The notes: generated by a model not told the origin, from the sequence alone. DNA of 36,959 nt from 2-01-FULL-49-22 sp036507655 (GCA_036507655.1 DATCIS010000032.1:1-36959); one strand, 5' to 3'; numbered from the stretch's first letter, positions 1 through 8,038 are shown. Numbers and translations: made by a program.

Positions 1-1217
1 ATCTCATCGTCAAATACGGCATCGTCTTTACCGCTCATCTGGGGTTCAACGCCATAAGGTATAGAGGTATTGGTCATATCTTTGACCTTCGCACCGGAGC
101 AAGCTACGGAATAATACGAGCTAAAGCTTAAGTCCCATCCTATCAAATACGGATATGAATTTAGGGAAAGATGACAACGGTTATCCGCCGTATCGGTGCC
201 CGGTTGGTAGTTAAATGCTCCCTCGCCGGAAATGTAAGACTCGCCGAGTGCCAGATAGTCAATCTGTGAGTTTATGCCTGTGTTGCTGATAAGAAAACGG
301 GCTGTTTTGAAAATTGAATCAATTTTGTAACTAGCATAGACGGACAACAAATCGTCTTTTAAAAACCGGGCTTGGAGGACAGAGTCATAGCCCGGGACTT
401 GCTGTGCCATAAAATTTCTAAGATCTCGCGACTGGCAGCTAACCGGCCCGGTAATGGTATTCGGCACAGCGCCACATGTATTTAAGTCATAGATCATAAA
501 TCGGCTCTGGTTTTTAGAAGCCACGACGGCATATCGGCCGTCGTTGGTAATCGCCGTTTTTGGCTCGGGGGGCAAGCCGATTCCATATGTAAATTTTTCG
601 CCGAAGGGCAAGGCTTCAAACGTTTGCAGATTGACTCGTACCATTGCTACATTGGGTACAGAAACGACCATCCATCGACCATTTGGTGAAAAACTCATTG
701 AGACAGGGTCAGCAGCAAGCCTCTGGTTTGACCTATCGGCTAATTTACCATCAGGAGGTTGGACCATTTGGTAAACCGGCTGATAAATTCCATTTACCCA
801 GTCCTTGGTCAAGATAACGGGAAACCCGTAGTTAAAGTTAAGATAAAATCCAAAAGGAGGAGTCGTTGTATAGCTAATCGCCATACCCGATCCGGGCACG
901 GACATAACGCGCGGCCTGTTATCTAAGTAGCTTAAAACCGGATAGGAAAAGCCAGTGCCGTTAAATCGCGTGGTTCCGTTAGCGCTGGTACCGTAGCTTG
1001 TGGCAACAGAACAGGTCGCATCATCTTCTTTTATGCAATTAATATTTCCCCCATTTAATGTCGATGGTAAAGATTGCGTGTCGGCTTCTTTTTGAAGAAT
1101 TAGGTCAGAAGTCAACCACGACGTAGAGCTATCAGCACTAGCAATGGATATAAATAAAAATAAGCCTATGGAGGTTGCCAAAAGAACCCCAAAAACTGCA
1201 ATAAACTGCTTACGCAT
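1..1217 (-). CDS. Exported SGNH/GDSL-type hydrolase, 3' part missing (runs off window)
   Basis: Reading left from ATG at 1217 the frame stays open for 405 codons to the window edge, so the C-terminus is missing. It begins with a signal peptide or anchor (MRKQF, then a hydrophobic stretch to about residue 25). Residues about 30-310 look like an all-beta, propeller-like domain (for example SFSPNGRWMVVSV and ITNDGRYAVVAS, typical blade strands). At residues 322-335 comes YLALGESYISGEGAF, followed by NRCHLSLNSYPYL and SVACSGA, which match SGNH/GDSL block I and following segments of actinobacterial-type esterases. The predicted nucleophile is Ser327; the usual GDS is GES here. Such enzymes deacylate or de-esterify lipids or glycans outside the cell; the substrate is unknown. 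No clear ribosome site precedes the ATG; instead an inverted repeat abuts it. The SGNH assignment is fairly safe, the propeller reading is inference. Confidence 0.8.
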   Translation of the reverse strand, partial: MRKQFIAVFGVLLATSIGLFLFISIASADSSTSWLTSDLILQKEADTQSLPSTLNGGNINCIKEDDATCSVATSYGTSANGTTRFNGTGFSYPVLSYLDNRPRVMSVPGSGMAISYTTTPPFGFYLNFNYGFPVILTKDWVNGIYQPVYQMVQPPDGKLADRSNQRLAADPVSMSFSPNGRWMVVSVPNVAMVRVNLQTFEALPFGEKFTYGIGLPPEPKTAITNDGRYAVVASKNQSRFMIYDLNTCGAVPNTITGPVSCQSRDLRNFMAQQVPGYDSVLQARFLKDDLLSVYASYKIDSIFKTARFLISNTGINSQIDYLALGESYISGEGAFNYQPGTDTADNRCHLSLNSYPYLIGWDLSFSSYYSVACSGAKVKDMTNTSIPYGVEPQMSGKDDAVFDDE

Positions 1218-1267
1218 ATATATAATTTGACTGATTGTCAAATTATATATTTACCGAATAAATTCGG
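1218..1267. promoter_or_regulatory. Two adjacent inverted repeats between divergent genes
   Basis: A perfect 14-bp inverted repeat (arms 1218-1231 and 1237-1250, 5-nt spacer, inner arm AATTTGAC) touches the start codon of the leftward SGNH gene. Next to it is a 14-nt palindrome CCGAATAAATTCGG (1254-1267). Both lie in the 70-bp gap between divergent genes, so operator sites or an RNA hairpin hiding the translation start are possible. The repeats are seen directly; the role is inferred. Confidence 0.5.
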
Positions 1268-1288
1268 CAACCGGCGCAAATTTATAGT

Positions 1289-1588
1289 ATGGTAGTGGTA
1301 ATGGCAAAGATAATAAGAAGTAAGAGCATTATTTACAGCCTGGCCTTTTTCCTAATTGGATTAGTAACCTGGTACTACGTAACTATTAATATTGAGGACT
1401 CAGATAAATACCATCTACTGATATTACTTCCTATTCTGCTTCCGATGATTGGTCTAATTTCTGGAACGGTGGGAATTTTCAAAGCTCCAAGCTATATTAA
1501 GCTACTGGCACTATCTTTAGTGTTAATTAATATCGGCCTAATAGTTACCATTTTCGTGGATTACGCGTTTTCTTATTGGGAGTTTTAG
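1289..1588 (+). CDS. Small three-helix membrane protein, function unknown
   Basis: A 99-residue protein made almost entirely of three hydrophobic segments (about residues 14-32, 42-62 and 70-92) separated by short polar turns, with a basic N-terminus (KIIRSKS) suggesting a cytoplasmic start. I do not recognise the family. Start choice is uncertain: ATG at 1289, GTG at 1295 and ATG at 1301 are all in frame and none has a Shine-Dalgarno site. A TATAGT hexamer (1283-1288) directly abuts 1289, which would place transcription start near 1295 and favour the GTG or the second ATG on a leaderless message. It is divergent from the SGNH gene and alone on its strand here. Confidence 0.55.
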   Translation: MVVVMAKIIRSKSIIYSLAFFLIGLVTWYYVTINIEDSDKYHLLILLPILLPMIGLISGTVGIFKAPSYIKLLALSLVLINIGLIVTIFVDYAFSYWEF

Positions 1589-1683
1589 TAAAAAACAAGT
1601 TTAAGAGAAGTCATCTACTGTGTACGTTATAACGTACTACTGGTGAGAATAGGTGCTAATCAAGATTAGAGTTGAGTGCCATT

Positions 1684-2277
1684 TTATAGTCTTAGGCGGC
1701 GGGAGAGGCGGTCGATGCCGCTGGGTTTGGCTTCTTCAATCGGCAGGTGTTGGCCGAGGATGTCGGTTATTTTTTCTTCGTCGGCGGCTTGGTAATAGGC
1801 CGAGATTGGCGGCATCAGTTTTTTGAGTGGCATTAATTGGACGCTGTTGAGCAGGCCGTCATTTATCAATGAGAAAGATTTGAATAAGCTGTAGGCATAC
1901 AATTTTTCGCCAATGCGCAACCCCGAGCTAGATAACTCGTATGTAACTTGCTTTGGTTTTTGGCGGGCGTAAATTGCCACGATTACGCCGACTGCGACAA
2001 TGGTGCCGACGGCAATATATTCTTTGGTCAAAAAATAGGTACCGACAGTCAGGGCCGCGGTGCCTAGGAAAAGCAGCAAGTACCAACTGCCGCCTCGGTT
2101 GTGGTCGATAAAATCGGAGGCTGTCCAGTTGAAAGCCCTATCGGTTGGCGGTTTTGTAGGTATACCTGCGGCTGGTTGAGGAGCAGGGGCATCGGCCACA
2201 GCCGTAGCGCCTTCAGGTTTATAGAAGTCTTGCCCGTCCTGATTCATGCTAAAGCTTATTGTAGTCGATTTTGGCAT
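1684..2277 (-). CDS. Two-TM protein with C-terminal PH-like domain, function unknown
   Basis: A 197-residue protein. The first 50 residues are a polar, Ala/Pro-rich, disordered-looking segment. Two transmembrane helices follow (about 65-82 and 87-104) with only a tight turn between them. The rest, about 105-180, is cytoplasmic with short strands (VTYELSSSGLRIGEKLYAYSLFKSFSLI) reminiscent of the bacterial PH-like membrane protein families, and the tail is arginine-rich (DRLSRRLRL). I do not recognise a named gene. The start is ATG at 2277 (next in-frame Met is residue 11), without a Shine-Dalgarno site. It lies just before the tRNA pair and is transcribed away from it. Confidence 0.7.
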   Translation of the reverse strand: MPKSTTISFSMNQDGQDFYKPEGATAVADAPAPQPAAGIPTKPPTDRAFNWTASDFIDHNRGGSWYLLLFLGTAALTVGTYFLTKEYIAVGTIVAVGVIVAIYARQKPKQVTYELSSSGLRIGEKLYAYSLFKSFSLINDGLLNSVQLMPLKKLMPPISAYYQAADEEKITDILGQHLPIEEAKPSGIDRLSRRLRL

Positions 2278-2324
2278 TTCTTGGTATACTTACGCCTCTG
2301 AAGCTAATCAGTTAAAATAGGTAA

Positions 2325-2414
2325 GGAGAGATGCTCGAGCGGTTGAAAAGGACAGTCTTGAAAACTGTTGTGCCGGCAACGGTACCGTGGGTTCGAATCC
2401 CACTCTCTCCGCCA
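2325..2414 (+). tRNA. tRNA-Ser (anticodon UGA)
   Basis: The acceptor stem is GGAGAGA (2325-2331) with TCTCTCC (2404-2410), followed by discriminator G and a genome-encoded CCA (2412-2414). The anticodon stem ACAGT/ACTGT carries loop CTTGAAA, giving anticodon TGA, which reads UCA. A long variable arm (TTGTGCCGG...) and the T-arm GGTTCGAATCC are typical of serine tRNAs. Confidence 0.95.
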
Positions 2415-2438
2415 TTCAAAGAATGGTTGTAGCTATAC

Positions 2439-2510
2439 AAAAACGCAAGATCTGTAGCGAGTTGCGTTTTTGAGAGGAGCGATATAGCGCTAAGCCAAAG
2501 ATTTTGGCTT
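2439..2510 (+). terminator. Two hairpins between the serine tRNAs
   Basis: The first hairpin has perfect 10-bp arms AAAAACGCAA (2439-2448) and TTGCGTTTTT (2462-2471) with a 13-nt loop; the right arm ends in five T, so it can serve as a terminator for the first tRNA. The second has arms AAGCCAAA (2492-2499) and TTTGGCTT (2503-2510) with a 3-nt loop. Their pairing is seen directly; termination or processing is inferred. Confidence 0.5.
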
Positions 2511-2548
2511 ATTAGACAAAACGAGGCAAGCGCGTTAATCGCGACGAA

Positions 2549-2641
2549 GGAGAGGTACCCAAGTGGCTGAAGGGGACGGTTTGCTAAATCGTTAGGGGGG
2601 CGAAAGCCCCCGCGAGGGTTCAAATCCCTCCCTCTCCGCCA
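2549..2641 (+). tRNA. tRNA-Ser (anticodon GCU)
   Basis: The acceptor stem is GGAGAGG (2549-2555) with CCTCTCC (2631-2637), then discriminator G and encoded CCA (2639-2641). The anticodon stem ACGGT/ATCGT (one G-T pair) carries loop TTGCTAA, giving anticodon GCT, which reads AGC/AGU. The long variable arm (GGGGGCG AAAG CCCCCGC) marks it as class II. Together with its neighbour it covers two of the serine codon boxes. Confidence 0.95.
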
Positions 2642-2674
2642 AAGAAAATGCTTAACTAGTTAAGCATTTTCTTT
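2641..2674. terminator. Strong palindromic hairpin after the tRNA pair
   Basis: A perfect 34-nt palindrome with core GCTTAACTAGTTAAGC. Both strands end in a T-rich stretch (ATTTTCTTT), so it can terminate in either direction. The left half begins at the last base of the tRNA CCA. The CTTAAC/GTTAAG core recurs in hairpins at 24431 and 28261. Confidence 0.75.
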
Positions 2675-2733
2675 ATTTAGAGCTGTTTAGCAAGGATAAG
2701 GGTGCCGACGCGCGTGGCGCTGCCTGCTTATAA

Positions 2734-2762
2734 AATTCCAAGGAGCATCATTGGAATTGACA
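2734..2762 (+). promoter_or_regulatory. Inverted repeat and possible -35 before the kinase gene
   Basis: Arms AATTCCAA (2734-2741) and TTGGAATT (2751-2758) with a 9-nt spacer, overlapping a perfect TTGACA (2757-2762) about 60 bases before the kinase ATG. No good -10 is visible at 17 nt (GATTTT), so the promoter is weakly supported. The arrangement is compatible with an operator for the two-component operon. Confidence 0.35.
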
Positions 2763-2818
2763 AAATTATAACGCAGTAGGATTTTGCTAATGGTGCGCCT
2801 AAGCGTTAGCATTAGTAC

Positions 2819-5152
2819 ATGTGGGCCAATCTGGGCATCAAACAAAAAGTTCTGGTACTGTTAACACTCTTAACGATCATCCCCTTGGTGGTGATTAACT
2901 TAATTTGGCTTAGATCCACCCAGGTTAAGCTGAAAAATGACGCTGCCAGCAATCAAAGTTTATTAGTAACCGACTTGGCTGGCCGCGTCAACGAGTACCT
3001 GACCAACAAAATTAACAGTTTGAGTTCGCGAGCCCAGATCCAGGACATTGTTAATTTTAATCTTGACTCCGCCAGGCAGATTCTGTCGCAATACAACCAC
3101 TTCGATAGAAGTATCGTCAAGATTGCCTTGGTTGATGATAAAGGCGACGAGAAACTGGTTTTCCGCCACGGCGAGCTGCGAACTGATCTAAATAATGTTA
3201 AGACCAGCGAGGCCTTCAAAGCCATTTACTATAAAATCAGCAAACCGTTGCTGAGTGAGGTGTTCTTTGAAGGCTCGAAACCATATATAACGATCGCCCT
3301 GCCGCTGTTGAGTACTTCGCAGTTAGAACAACAGGATTTGACTGAGGCGGACCACGCCGAGCTCAGCAGCCCCGAAACGCACAGCCAGCCATATGCCAAA
3401 GGTGTGTTATATGCTGATTTGAGTCTGGAAAATCTATCACAGACAGTCTTAGGAGTCGATTTTGGTGATGAGGGCTACGCCTACATGATAGATGATAAAG
3501 GCAACTTAATAGCTCACCGCAACCAGGATTTAGTGCTCCAGCACCCGAACTTAGTGGCTACGACCGAGGTAAGCAAAGCTTTAAAGAAAATCGCCGAGAT
3601 CAAAAGTACCGAAAGCCCTGTAAGCTCGGATACAGCCAGCCCTTTTAAACCCGAGCCAGCGGTCACTGTTTCTGAAGCAAAAGTCGAGGTATTAAGCAGC
3701 TTTTATCCGATTGCACGTACTAAATGGGCCCTTATCGCCGAAGAGCCTATAGCCAGCGTTTACAGCAACGTCAACCAAGCAAACAAGCAGGCGCTAATGA
3801 TTTTACTAGCCGTTGTCGTCCTAGCCGTTGCATTAGTCTTTTTAACAACCCGTTACCTTGTGACTCCTATCCGCCAGTTAACCAGCGGGGCTCTGCGGAT
3901 TGGTCAGGGCGACTTTAGCCATAAGTTAAACGTCAAAGGCCGTGATGAGCTTCAACTACTAGCCCAAACCTTTAACAAAATGGCCGAAAATTTGCAGAGT
4001 TTGTTCCTGCGCTTCAGACAGCAGAACGTTGTTTTAGCCGCTGAGCGAGCACAGCTGCAAGCAGTGCTCAATACCATAACTGACGGCGTGCTGGTGCTGG
4101 ACAAACACTTTAGAATGGCCCTGGCCAATCACACTGCAATGGCTTTGGTTGGCCAGCCGGTGCTCACTTCTATTCGCGGCCAAAACTGGCTGGAGGTTTT
4201 CAAACTGGAGTACAAAGACCGGCCGTTTTCAAATGGTTTGTTGGGTGAGAGGTCGTATTACAAGGATGTCTCATTGAAAGTTGGTGATAAACAAAAATAC
4301 ATTGATTTGGCAGTCGCCCACTTGCACAACGACCCTAACGGCATGGCTTATGTTCTGACTATTCACGACACTACCGAATCCCGTGAGCTGGAAAATATGC
4401 GGTTGGATTTTGTATCGATGGCGGCCCATGAACTGCGCACGCCTATCACCAGTGTCAGCGGCTACCTGAACCTAATCGGTACCGCCGACGAAGAGAAGAA
4501 TCGTTACTATATTGAGCGCATCAAACACAATGTCGCTCATCTTAACAGTCTGATTAATAACATGCTCAGTCTGTCGAAAATAGAACGCAAAGCGCTCCGC
4601 TTTAATGTAAAGCTGCTCAAATGGCCCGATATTGTCAGGGATGAAGTCAATAATCAGCGTTGGGCAGCCTCTACCAGACACTTAGAACTGATTTATCAGC
4701 CGCCTGAACAGCCATTGTTTGTGCTGGGTGATGAGCTTTCGTTAAAGGAAGTGCTGGGTAATCTGCTCGACAACGCCATTCATTACACCAACCCGGGCGG
4801 TAAAGTAACTATTACAGTCGAGCCAACAGATGATGGTGTCAGAACCACTGTCAATGACACCGGCATTGGCATATCAAAGGCGGCGCAAGAAAAATTATTT
4901 ACCAGGTACTACCGAGTCAGCGGCGGCCTGACTACCAATTCCCAGGGTACAGGCATCGGGTTGTTTATCGCCAAGACAATAGTTGAGGCTCATAATGGAG
5001 CGATTGGGGTTGAATCCGAAGTTGACCACGGCTCAAGTTTCTACTTTATCTTGCCCACAGTTGACAAGGATTATCCTAGACCAGTTACGCCATCTCATGC
5101 TAATGTGATACCAACAAGCAAGCATGATGAAAACAAAAATCCTAATAGTTGA
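2819..5152 (+). CDS. Membrane sensor histidine kinase (Cache-HAMP-PAS-HisKA-HATPase)
   Basis: A 777-residue sensor kinase that would autophosphorylate and pass phosphate to the response regulator encoded next to it. TM1 is about residues 11-29; an extracytoplasmic Cache-type sensor spans about 35-320, with the typical strand run GYAYMIDDKGNLIAHRN; TM2 is about 325-345, then HAMP (about 346-398, VTPIRQLTSGALRIGQGDF). A PAS-like segment (about 410-525) precedes the H-box AAHELRTPITS, with phospho-acceptor His537. The ATPase part shows the N-box NLLDNAIHYT (Asn652), G1 box DTGIGIS (Asp680) and G2 box GTGIGLFIAKT. All catalytic boxes are intact. Start is ATG 2819 without a clear ribosome site. 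The ligand is not predictable; Cache domains usually bind small molecules. Confidence 0.93.
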   Translation: MWANLGIKQKVLVLLTLLTIIPLVVINLIWLRSTQVKLKNDAASNQSLLVTDLAGRVNEYLTNKINSLSSRAQIQDIVNFNLDSARQILSQYNHFDRSIVKIALVDDKGDEKLVFRHGELRTDLNNVKTSEAFKAIYYKISKPLLSEVFFEGSKPYITIALPLLSTSQLEQQDLTEADHAELSSPETHSQPYAKGVLYADLSLENLSQTVLGVDFGDEGYAYMIDDKGNLIAHRNQDLVLQHPNLVATTEVSKALKKIAEIKSTESPVSSDTASPFKPEPAVTVSEAKVEVLSSFYPIARTKWALIAEEPIASVYSNVNQANKQALMILLAVVVLAVALVFLTTRYLVTPIRQLTSGALRIGQGDFSHKLNVKGRDELQLLAQTFNKMAENLQSLFLRFRQQNVVLAAERAQLQAVLNTITDGVLVLDKHFRMALANHTAMALVGQPVLTSIRGQNWLEVFKLEYKDRPFSNGLLGERSYYKDVSLKVGDKQKYIDLAVAHLHNDPNGMAYVLTIHDTTESRELENMRLDFVSMAAHELRTPITSVSGYLNLIGTADEEKNRYYIERIKHNVAHLNSLINNMLSLSKIERKALRFNVKLLKWPDIVRDEVNNQRWAASTRHLELIYQPPEQPLFVLGDELSLKEVLGNLLDNAIHYTNPGGKVTITVEPTDDGVRTTVNDTGIGISKAAQEKLFTRYYRVSGGLTTNSQGTGIGLFIAKTIVEAHNGAIGVESEVDHGSSFYFILPTVDKDYPRPVTPSHANVIPTSKHDENKNPNS

Positions 5153-6296
5153 AGACTCTGACGAAGTCGTCGAAATTTATACTACAGCCCTAACCAACGC
5201 CGGCTACGCTGTTGATGTTGCTAAAAACGGTGTCGAGGCCCTTTCTAAAGTTTTGGCTGTTCAACCAGATTTGATCCTGCTTGATCTAATGTTGCCAGGG
5301 CTCAGTGGCCTCGACGTATTGCAAAAAATCCGTAACGACAAAGAATACCGGCACATCCAACCTAAGGTTATCGTGTTGACGAACATGGCTGGTATGGATT
5401 TTGCCGAAAAAGCCAAGCAGCACGGGGTGTCAGGTTATCTGTTGAAGTCAGATGTTACGCCCAGTGGTTTAGTAGCCATGATCAATAATCTGGAATCGCA
5501 GCCAAAAACCAACCAGCAAGGGTTTGGTATCCATGGCGGGCTGATTCTTTTAATCCTTATAGCAGCAATTGTTGGTGTCGGTTGGTACGTAGTCAGGTCG
5601 AATGATAGTTCATCAGTCAACAAAACTGACACAAGTAACTCGACTGCCAGTCGAGCGGAAGACTATAATCCTATTATTGAGCCGTCGAATTTTGTATCTA
5701 GCGTTGACAATAAGTACTTCAAACTCACGCCGGGAACCAAATATGCCTATAAAATTAAAACCGAAGAGGGCCTGGAAACTATCGAGACGGTAGTGACAGA
5801 AGTTACCAAGAAAATATTAGGCGTGACGACTATCGAAGTGCGTGATAAGTCTTGGCTTGATGATGAGCTGACGGAGGATACTAAAGATTGGTATGCCCAG
5901 GATAAAGATGGCAATGTCTGGTACTTTGGCGAAGCTGTAGATAATTATGAAGATGGCAAGCTGGCGGACCATGGCGGCTCATGGCAGGCTGGCATAGACG
6001 GCGCTAAACCGGGGATAATCATGAAAGCCGATCCGCGAATTGGTGATTCTTATTATCAGGAGTACTACAAAGGCAAGGCCGAAGACCGTGGCGACGTTAT
6101 TTCACTAAGCGAGAAGGTTAGCTTGACGTATGGCGATTTTAAAGATTGTCTCGAGACCAAAGACTATAGCCGCTTGGAGCCGGCTTTAATTGAATACAAA
6201 TACTATTGCCCGGAGGTTGGCTTTTTAACTCAGGAAAAAGAAAATGTCGATGGCAACCCACATACCATTGAACTGGTAAGTGTAACCCATATCTAA
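5124..6296 (+). CDS. Response regulator receiver fused to a TM helix and exported domain
   Basis: A 390-residue protein overlapping the kinase gene by 29 nt, so translationally linked and its likely partner. Residues 5-125 are a receiver domain: acidic pair E10-D11, phospho-acceptor Asp54 in LILLDLMLPG, the Thr in VIVLTN and the conserved Lys in YLLKSD. Instead of a DNA-binding output there is one transmembrane helix (about 138-158, GGLILLILIAAIVGVGWYVV) and an exported domain of about 230 residues. That domain (from NKYFKLTPGTKYAYKIKTEEG through KDWYAQDKDGNVWYFGE to YYCPEVGFL) resembles a secreted domain of unknown function that I recall from other bacteria and archaea. The fusion is open-frame with no sign of error. 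Phosphorylation in the cytoplasm may signal outward, which would be unusual. Starts at 5124 and 5127 are both possible. Confidence 0.85.
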   Translation: MMKTKILIVEDSDEVVEIYTTALTNAGYAVDVAKNGVEALSKVLAVQPDLILLDLMLPGLSGLDVLQKIRNDKEYRHIQPKVIVLTNMAGMDFAEKAKQHGVSGYLLKSDVTPSGLVAMINNLESQPKTNQQGFGIHGGLILLILIAAIVGVGWYVVRSNDSSSVNKTDTSNSTASRAEDYNPIIEPSNFVSSVDNKYFKLTPGTKYAYKIKTEEGLETIETVVTEVTKKILGVTTIEVRDKSWLDDELTEDTKDWYAQDKDGNVWYFGEAVDNYEDGKLADHGGSWQAGIDGAKPGIIMKADPRIGDSYYQEYYKGKAEDRGDVISLSEKVSLTYGDFKDCLETKDYSRLEPALIEYKYYCPEVGFLTQEKENVDGNPHTIELVSVTHI

Positions 6297-6976
6297 AGGC
6301 GTTTGGCGAAGACCAGTGCGTCGACGCGCGCCGCGCCAGCGGCGCGCAGAGCTTTTGTAGCTGCGCGAAGCGTAGCGCTAGTTGTTACCACATCGTCAAT
6401 CAGCAAGATATTTCTGCCGGACACCAGATTGGGATATCGGACAATGTATTTGCCGGCTGGCTGGGACAAACGCACCGAGCGCTCGGTGCCGACTTGGCGG
6501 GTCTGGCCGATTCGAGCCAGGGCGCTCAGGTGTCGTGCATTCAGCTTTTTGGCTAATTGACTCGCGAGGTGCGCGCAGTGGTCAAAACTTCTCTCACGGA
6601 CACGTCTGCTAGCCGTCGGCACTGAGACGACTAGGTAGCTCGAAGGTCCCAAATCGCTAAGTTGTAGGAAAGTCTCTGCCATTAAACTAGCCAAGGCTTC
6701 GGCCGCCGCCCGCTGGTGGCCGAATTTGTATACCTTAATCAGTTCACGCGCGGCGGCTTCGTAGTTAGTCGTCACCCAAACATGCCTTGGTGCGCCAGGC
6801 CTGCATTTCTCACAAGACCGAGCGCCCGGGCTAAGCGCTCCGCAGTCAAAACAGCGCTCACCATAGGGGATAATCTCTGTTCCTACGCACGAGTGGCATA
6901 GCGTACTACCCTCTGCGCCGCAAATTAAACAAACGGGTGGAGCAATCCACCCTATAACCGAGTCCAAAACGCTCAT
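6293..6976 (-). CDS. comF: ComF-family phosphoribosyltransferase-like protein
   Basis: A 227-residue protein with the full ComF layout: an N-terminal zinc-ribbon region with Cys pairs CLICG, CHSC, CFDC and CEKC (residues about 16-60), then a type I phosphoribosyltransferase fold with PRPP loop ILLIDDVVTTSATL (about 190-203). ComF acts in the cytoplasm in natural transformation, assisting uptake of single-stranded DNA with ComFA and DprA in Bacillus-type systems. Length is usual for the family. The gene converges on the response regulator with a 4-nt overlap of the stop regions and is divergent from hsp20. Proximity to a type IV secretion-like locus makes a DNA-uptake role attractive but unproven. 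Confidence 0.88.
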   Translation of the reverse strand: MSVLDSVIGWIAPPVCLICGAEGSTLCHSCVGTEIIPYGERCFDCGALSPGARSCEKCRPGAPRHVWVTTNYEAAARELIKVYKFGHQRAAAEALASLMAETFLQLSDLGPSSYLVVSVPTASRRVRERSFDHCAHLASQLAKKLNARHLSALARIGQTRQVGTERSVRLSQPAGKYIVRYPNLVSGRNILLIDDVVTTSATLRAATKALRAAGAARVDALVFAKRL

Positions 6977-7000
6977 GTTGTAAGTTTTCTGTTGTAAATG

Positions 7001-7041
7001 AGTATAACATGTTGCTTTCAGGTTGAAAGCTCAGCTATACT
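7001..7041. promoter_or_regulatory. Divergent comF / hsp20 promoter with central inverted repeat
   Basis: For hsp20 a -35 TTGCTT (7012-7017) and -10 TATACT (7036-7041) are 18 nt apart. For comF the complement of 7001-7006 reads TATACT. Between them lies the inverted repeat GCTTTCA-N3-TGAAAGC (7014-7030), which overlaps the hsp20 -35 and spacer and would suit a repressor operator. It is not a CIRCE element. Hexamers and repeat are seen; regulation is inferred. Confidence 0.5.
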
Positions 7042-7108
7042 AAAATTAAAATAAAGACCTAAATCCGTAAGCTTACTCTTAAAATCTGATAGTTTGGAGG
7101 TTTATATA

Positions 7109-7591
7109 ATGGCTCGAGGTAGCCAACCACAGCAGCAGGATGATTTATTGATGGGCGATGACATTACCGCCGCCTTTTTGAGTGAAGACGAGATAGCCGA
7201 ACCCGAAGAAGGCGCTGCTGCGCCAGGCCCGGGACCGGTCGCAGAGGAAGACTGGGAAGACGAGCCGGCTGGACAGTTAGCGGTTGATGTTTATGAGACT
7301 AAAGAAAAACTGGTTGTTAAAGGCCGGGTAGCCGGCGTGAACAAAAGCGACTTAGACGTCAGTATTTCTGATAACACTTTGACAGTTAAGGGTACGTTGA
7401 GTGCCGGCAGTGAGGACGATGTGGAAAACTACTTCCTGCAGGAATGTTATTGGGGCGAATTCAGCCGCAGCTTAGTGTTACCGGTTCCAGTCAAGGAAGA
7501 AGAGATTGAGGCCGTACTCAAGGACGGGGTGCTGACTATTAGCTTTGCCAAGGTCAAACAAGACACCGTCAAGAAAATCGAAATTCTATAA
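7109..7591 (+). CDS. hsp20: Small heat-shock protein (Hsp20 / alpha-crystallin)
   Basis: A 160-residue ATP-independent holdase chaperone of the cytoplasm. The alpha-crystallin domain occupies about residues 50-150 (LAVDVYETKEKLVVKGRVAG, then SISDNTLTVKG and the conserved end KDGVLTISFAK), and the C-terminus ends KKIEIL, which contains the I-x-I oligomerisation motif. The N-terminal arm is unusually acidic (about residues 10-50, many D/E plus a Gly/Pro/Ala patch). ATG 7109 is preferred over the in-frame TTG at 7094 because GGAGG (7096-7100) sits 8 nt upstream of it. It is followed after one base by the convergent pilin-like cluster with no room for a terminator. Confidence 0.93.
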   Translation: MARGSQPQQQDDLLMGDDITAAFLSEDEIAEPEEGAAAPGPGPVAEEDWEDEPAGQLAVDVYETKEKLVVKGRVAGVNKSDLDVSISDNTLTVKGTLSAGSEDDVENYFLQECYWGEFSRSLVLPVPVKEEEIEAVLKDGVLTISFAKVKQDTVKKIEIL

Positions 7592-7592
7592 A

Positions 7593-7997
7593 TTAGGCGC
7601 TTGTCACTTGGCGCAGGACAAATCTTACTAGAAGTTGGGCTAGGGCGACGATTATCAGGCCGATGATGGCGTATAAAATGGTGTTTTTGGCACTGGTGAC
7701 GCCGGTGTCGCTGCCGCCACTGGTAATGTAGCGCAGGCCGCCGATAATTATCATTATCACCGCTACAATACCCACGACCAGAGATAACAAATTAATAACC
7801 TTGCGAATCAAATTGTTGAGTTTTTGAACCGCGTCACTCTCGCTGTCACAGTTAGGATCATTGACATCCAAATTAGCCCCGGCACAAAGACCGCCGGTAA
7901 TATCCGGGCTGGTTTGAGCTAAGACTGGTGTTGAATACATAAACAGCAGAGCCACGGCCAAGCCAAACCCAACGAGCAACATGCTCAATAATTTCAT
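7593..7997 (-). CDS. T4SS pilin-like (VirB2/TrbC-type) protein, copy 7
   Basis: A 134-residue protein, last of seven in the leftward cluster. It has a signal peptide (cleavage probably after VLA, residue 27), a variable stretch with two Cys (CAGANLDVNDPNC), then the conserved core: first membrane helix (LLSLVVGIVAVIMIIIGGLRY), a short polar loop ITSGGSDTGVTSAKN, and a second helix ending LVRFVL. This matches the small two-helix 'type IV secretion system pilin' family common in CPR genomes. The DNA of the core is close to copies 6 and 5, pointing to recent duplication. It likely forms or lines a surface pilus or channel; that role is inferred from the family. Confidence 0.82.
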   Translation of the reverse strand: MKLLSMLLVGFGLAVALLFMYSTPVLAQTSPDITGGLCAGANLDVNDPNCDSESDAVQKLNNLIRKVINLLSLVVGIVAVIMIIIGGLRYITSGGSDTGVTSAKNTILYAIIGLIIVALAQLLVRFVLRQVTSA

Positions 7998-8038
7998 GCC
8001 TATAGTTTAACAAAGAAAGATGTAAATGAGTACAGGGA

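Noticed and set aside
544..774. 76-codon plus-strand frame near the window start
   Set aside because: Antisense to the SGNH-type gene, whose translation shows a signal peptide and recognisable motifs.
2312..2623. 103-codon open frame on the minus strand across both tRNA genes
   Set aside because: It is the antisense of the two serine tRNAs; the SGIRTHGTVAGTTVF-type peptide is a well-known false product of tRNA genes.
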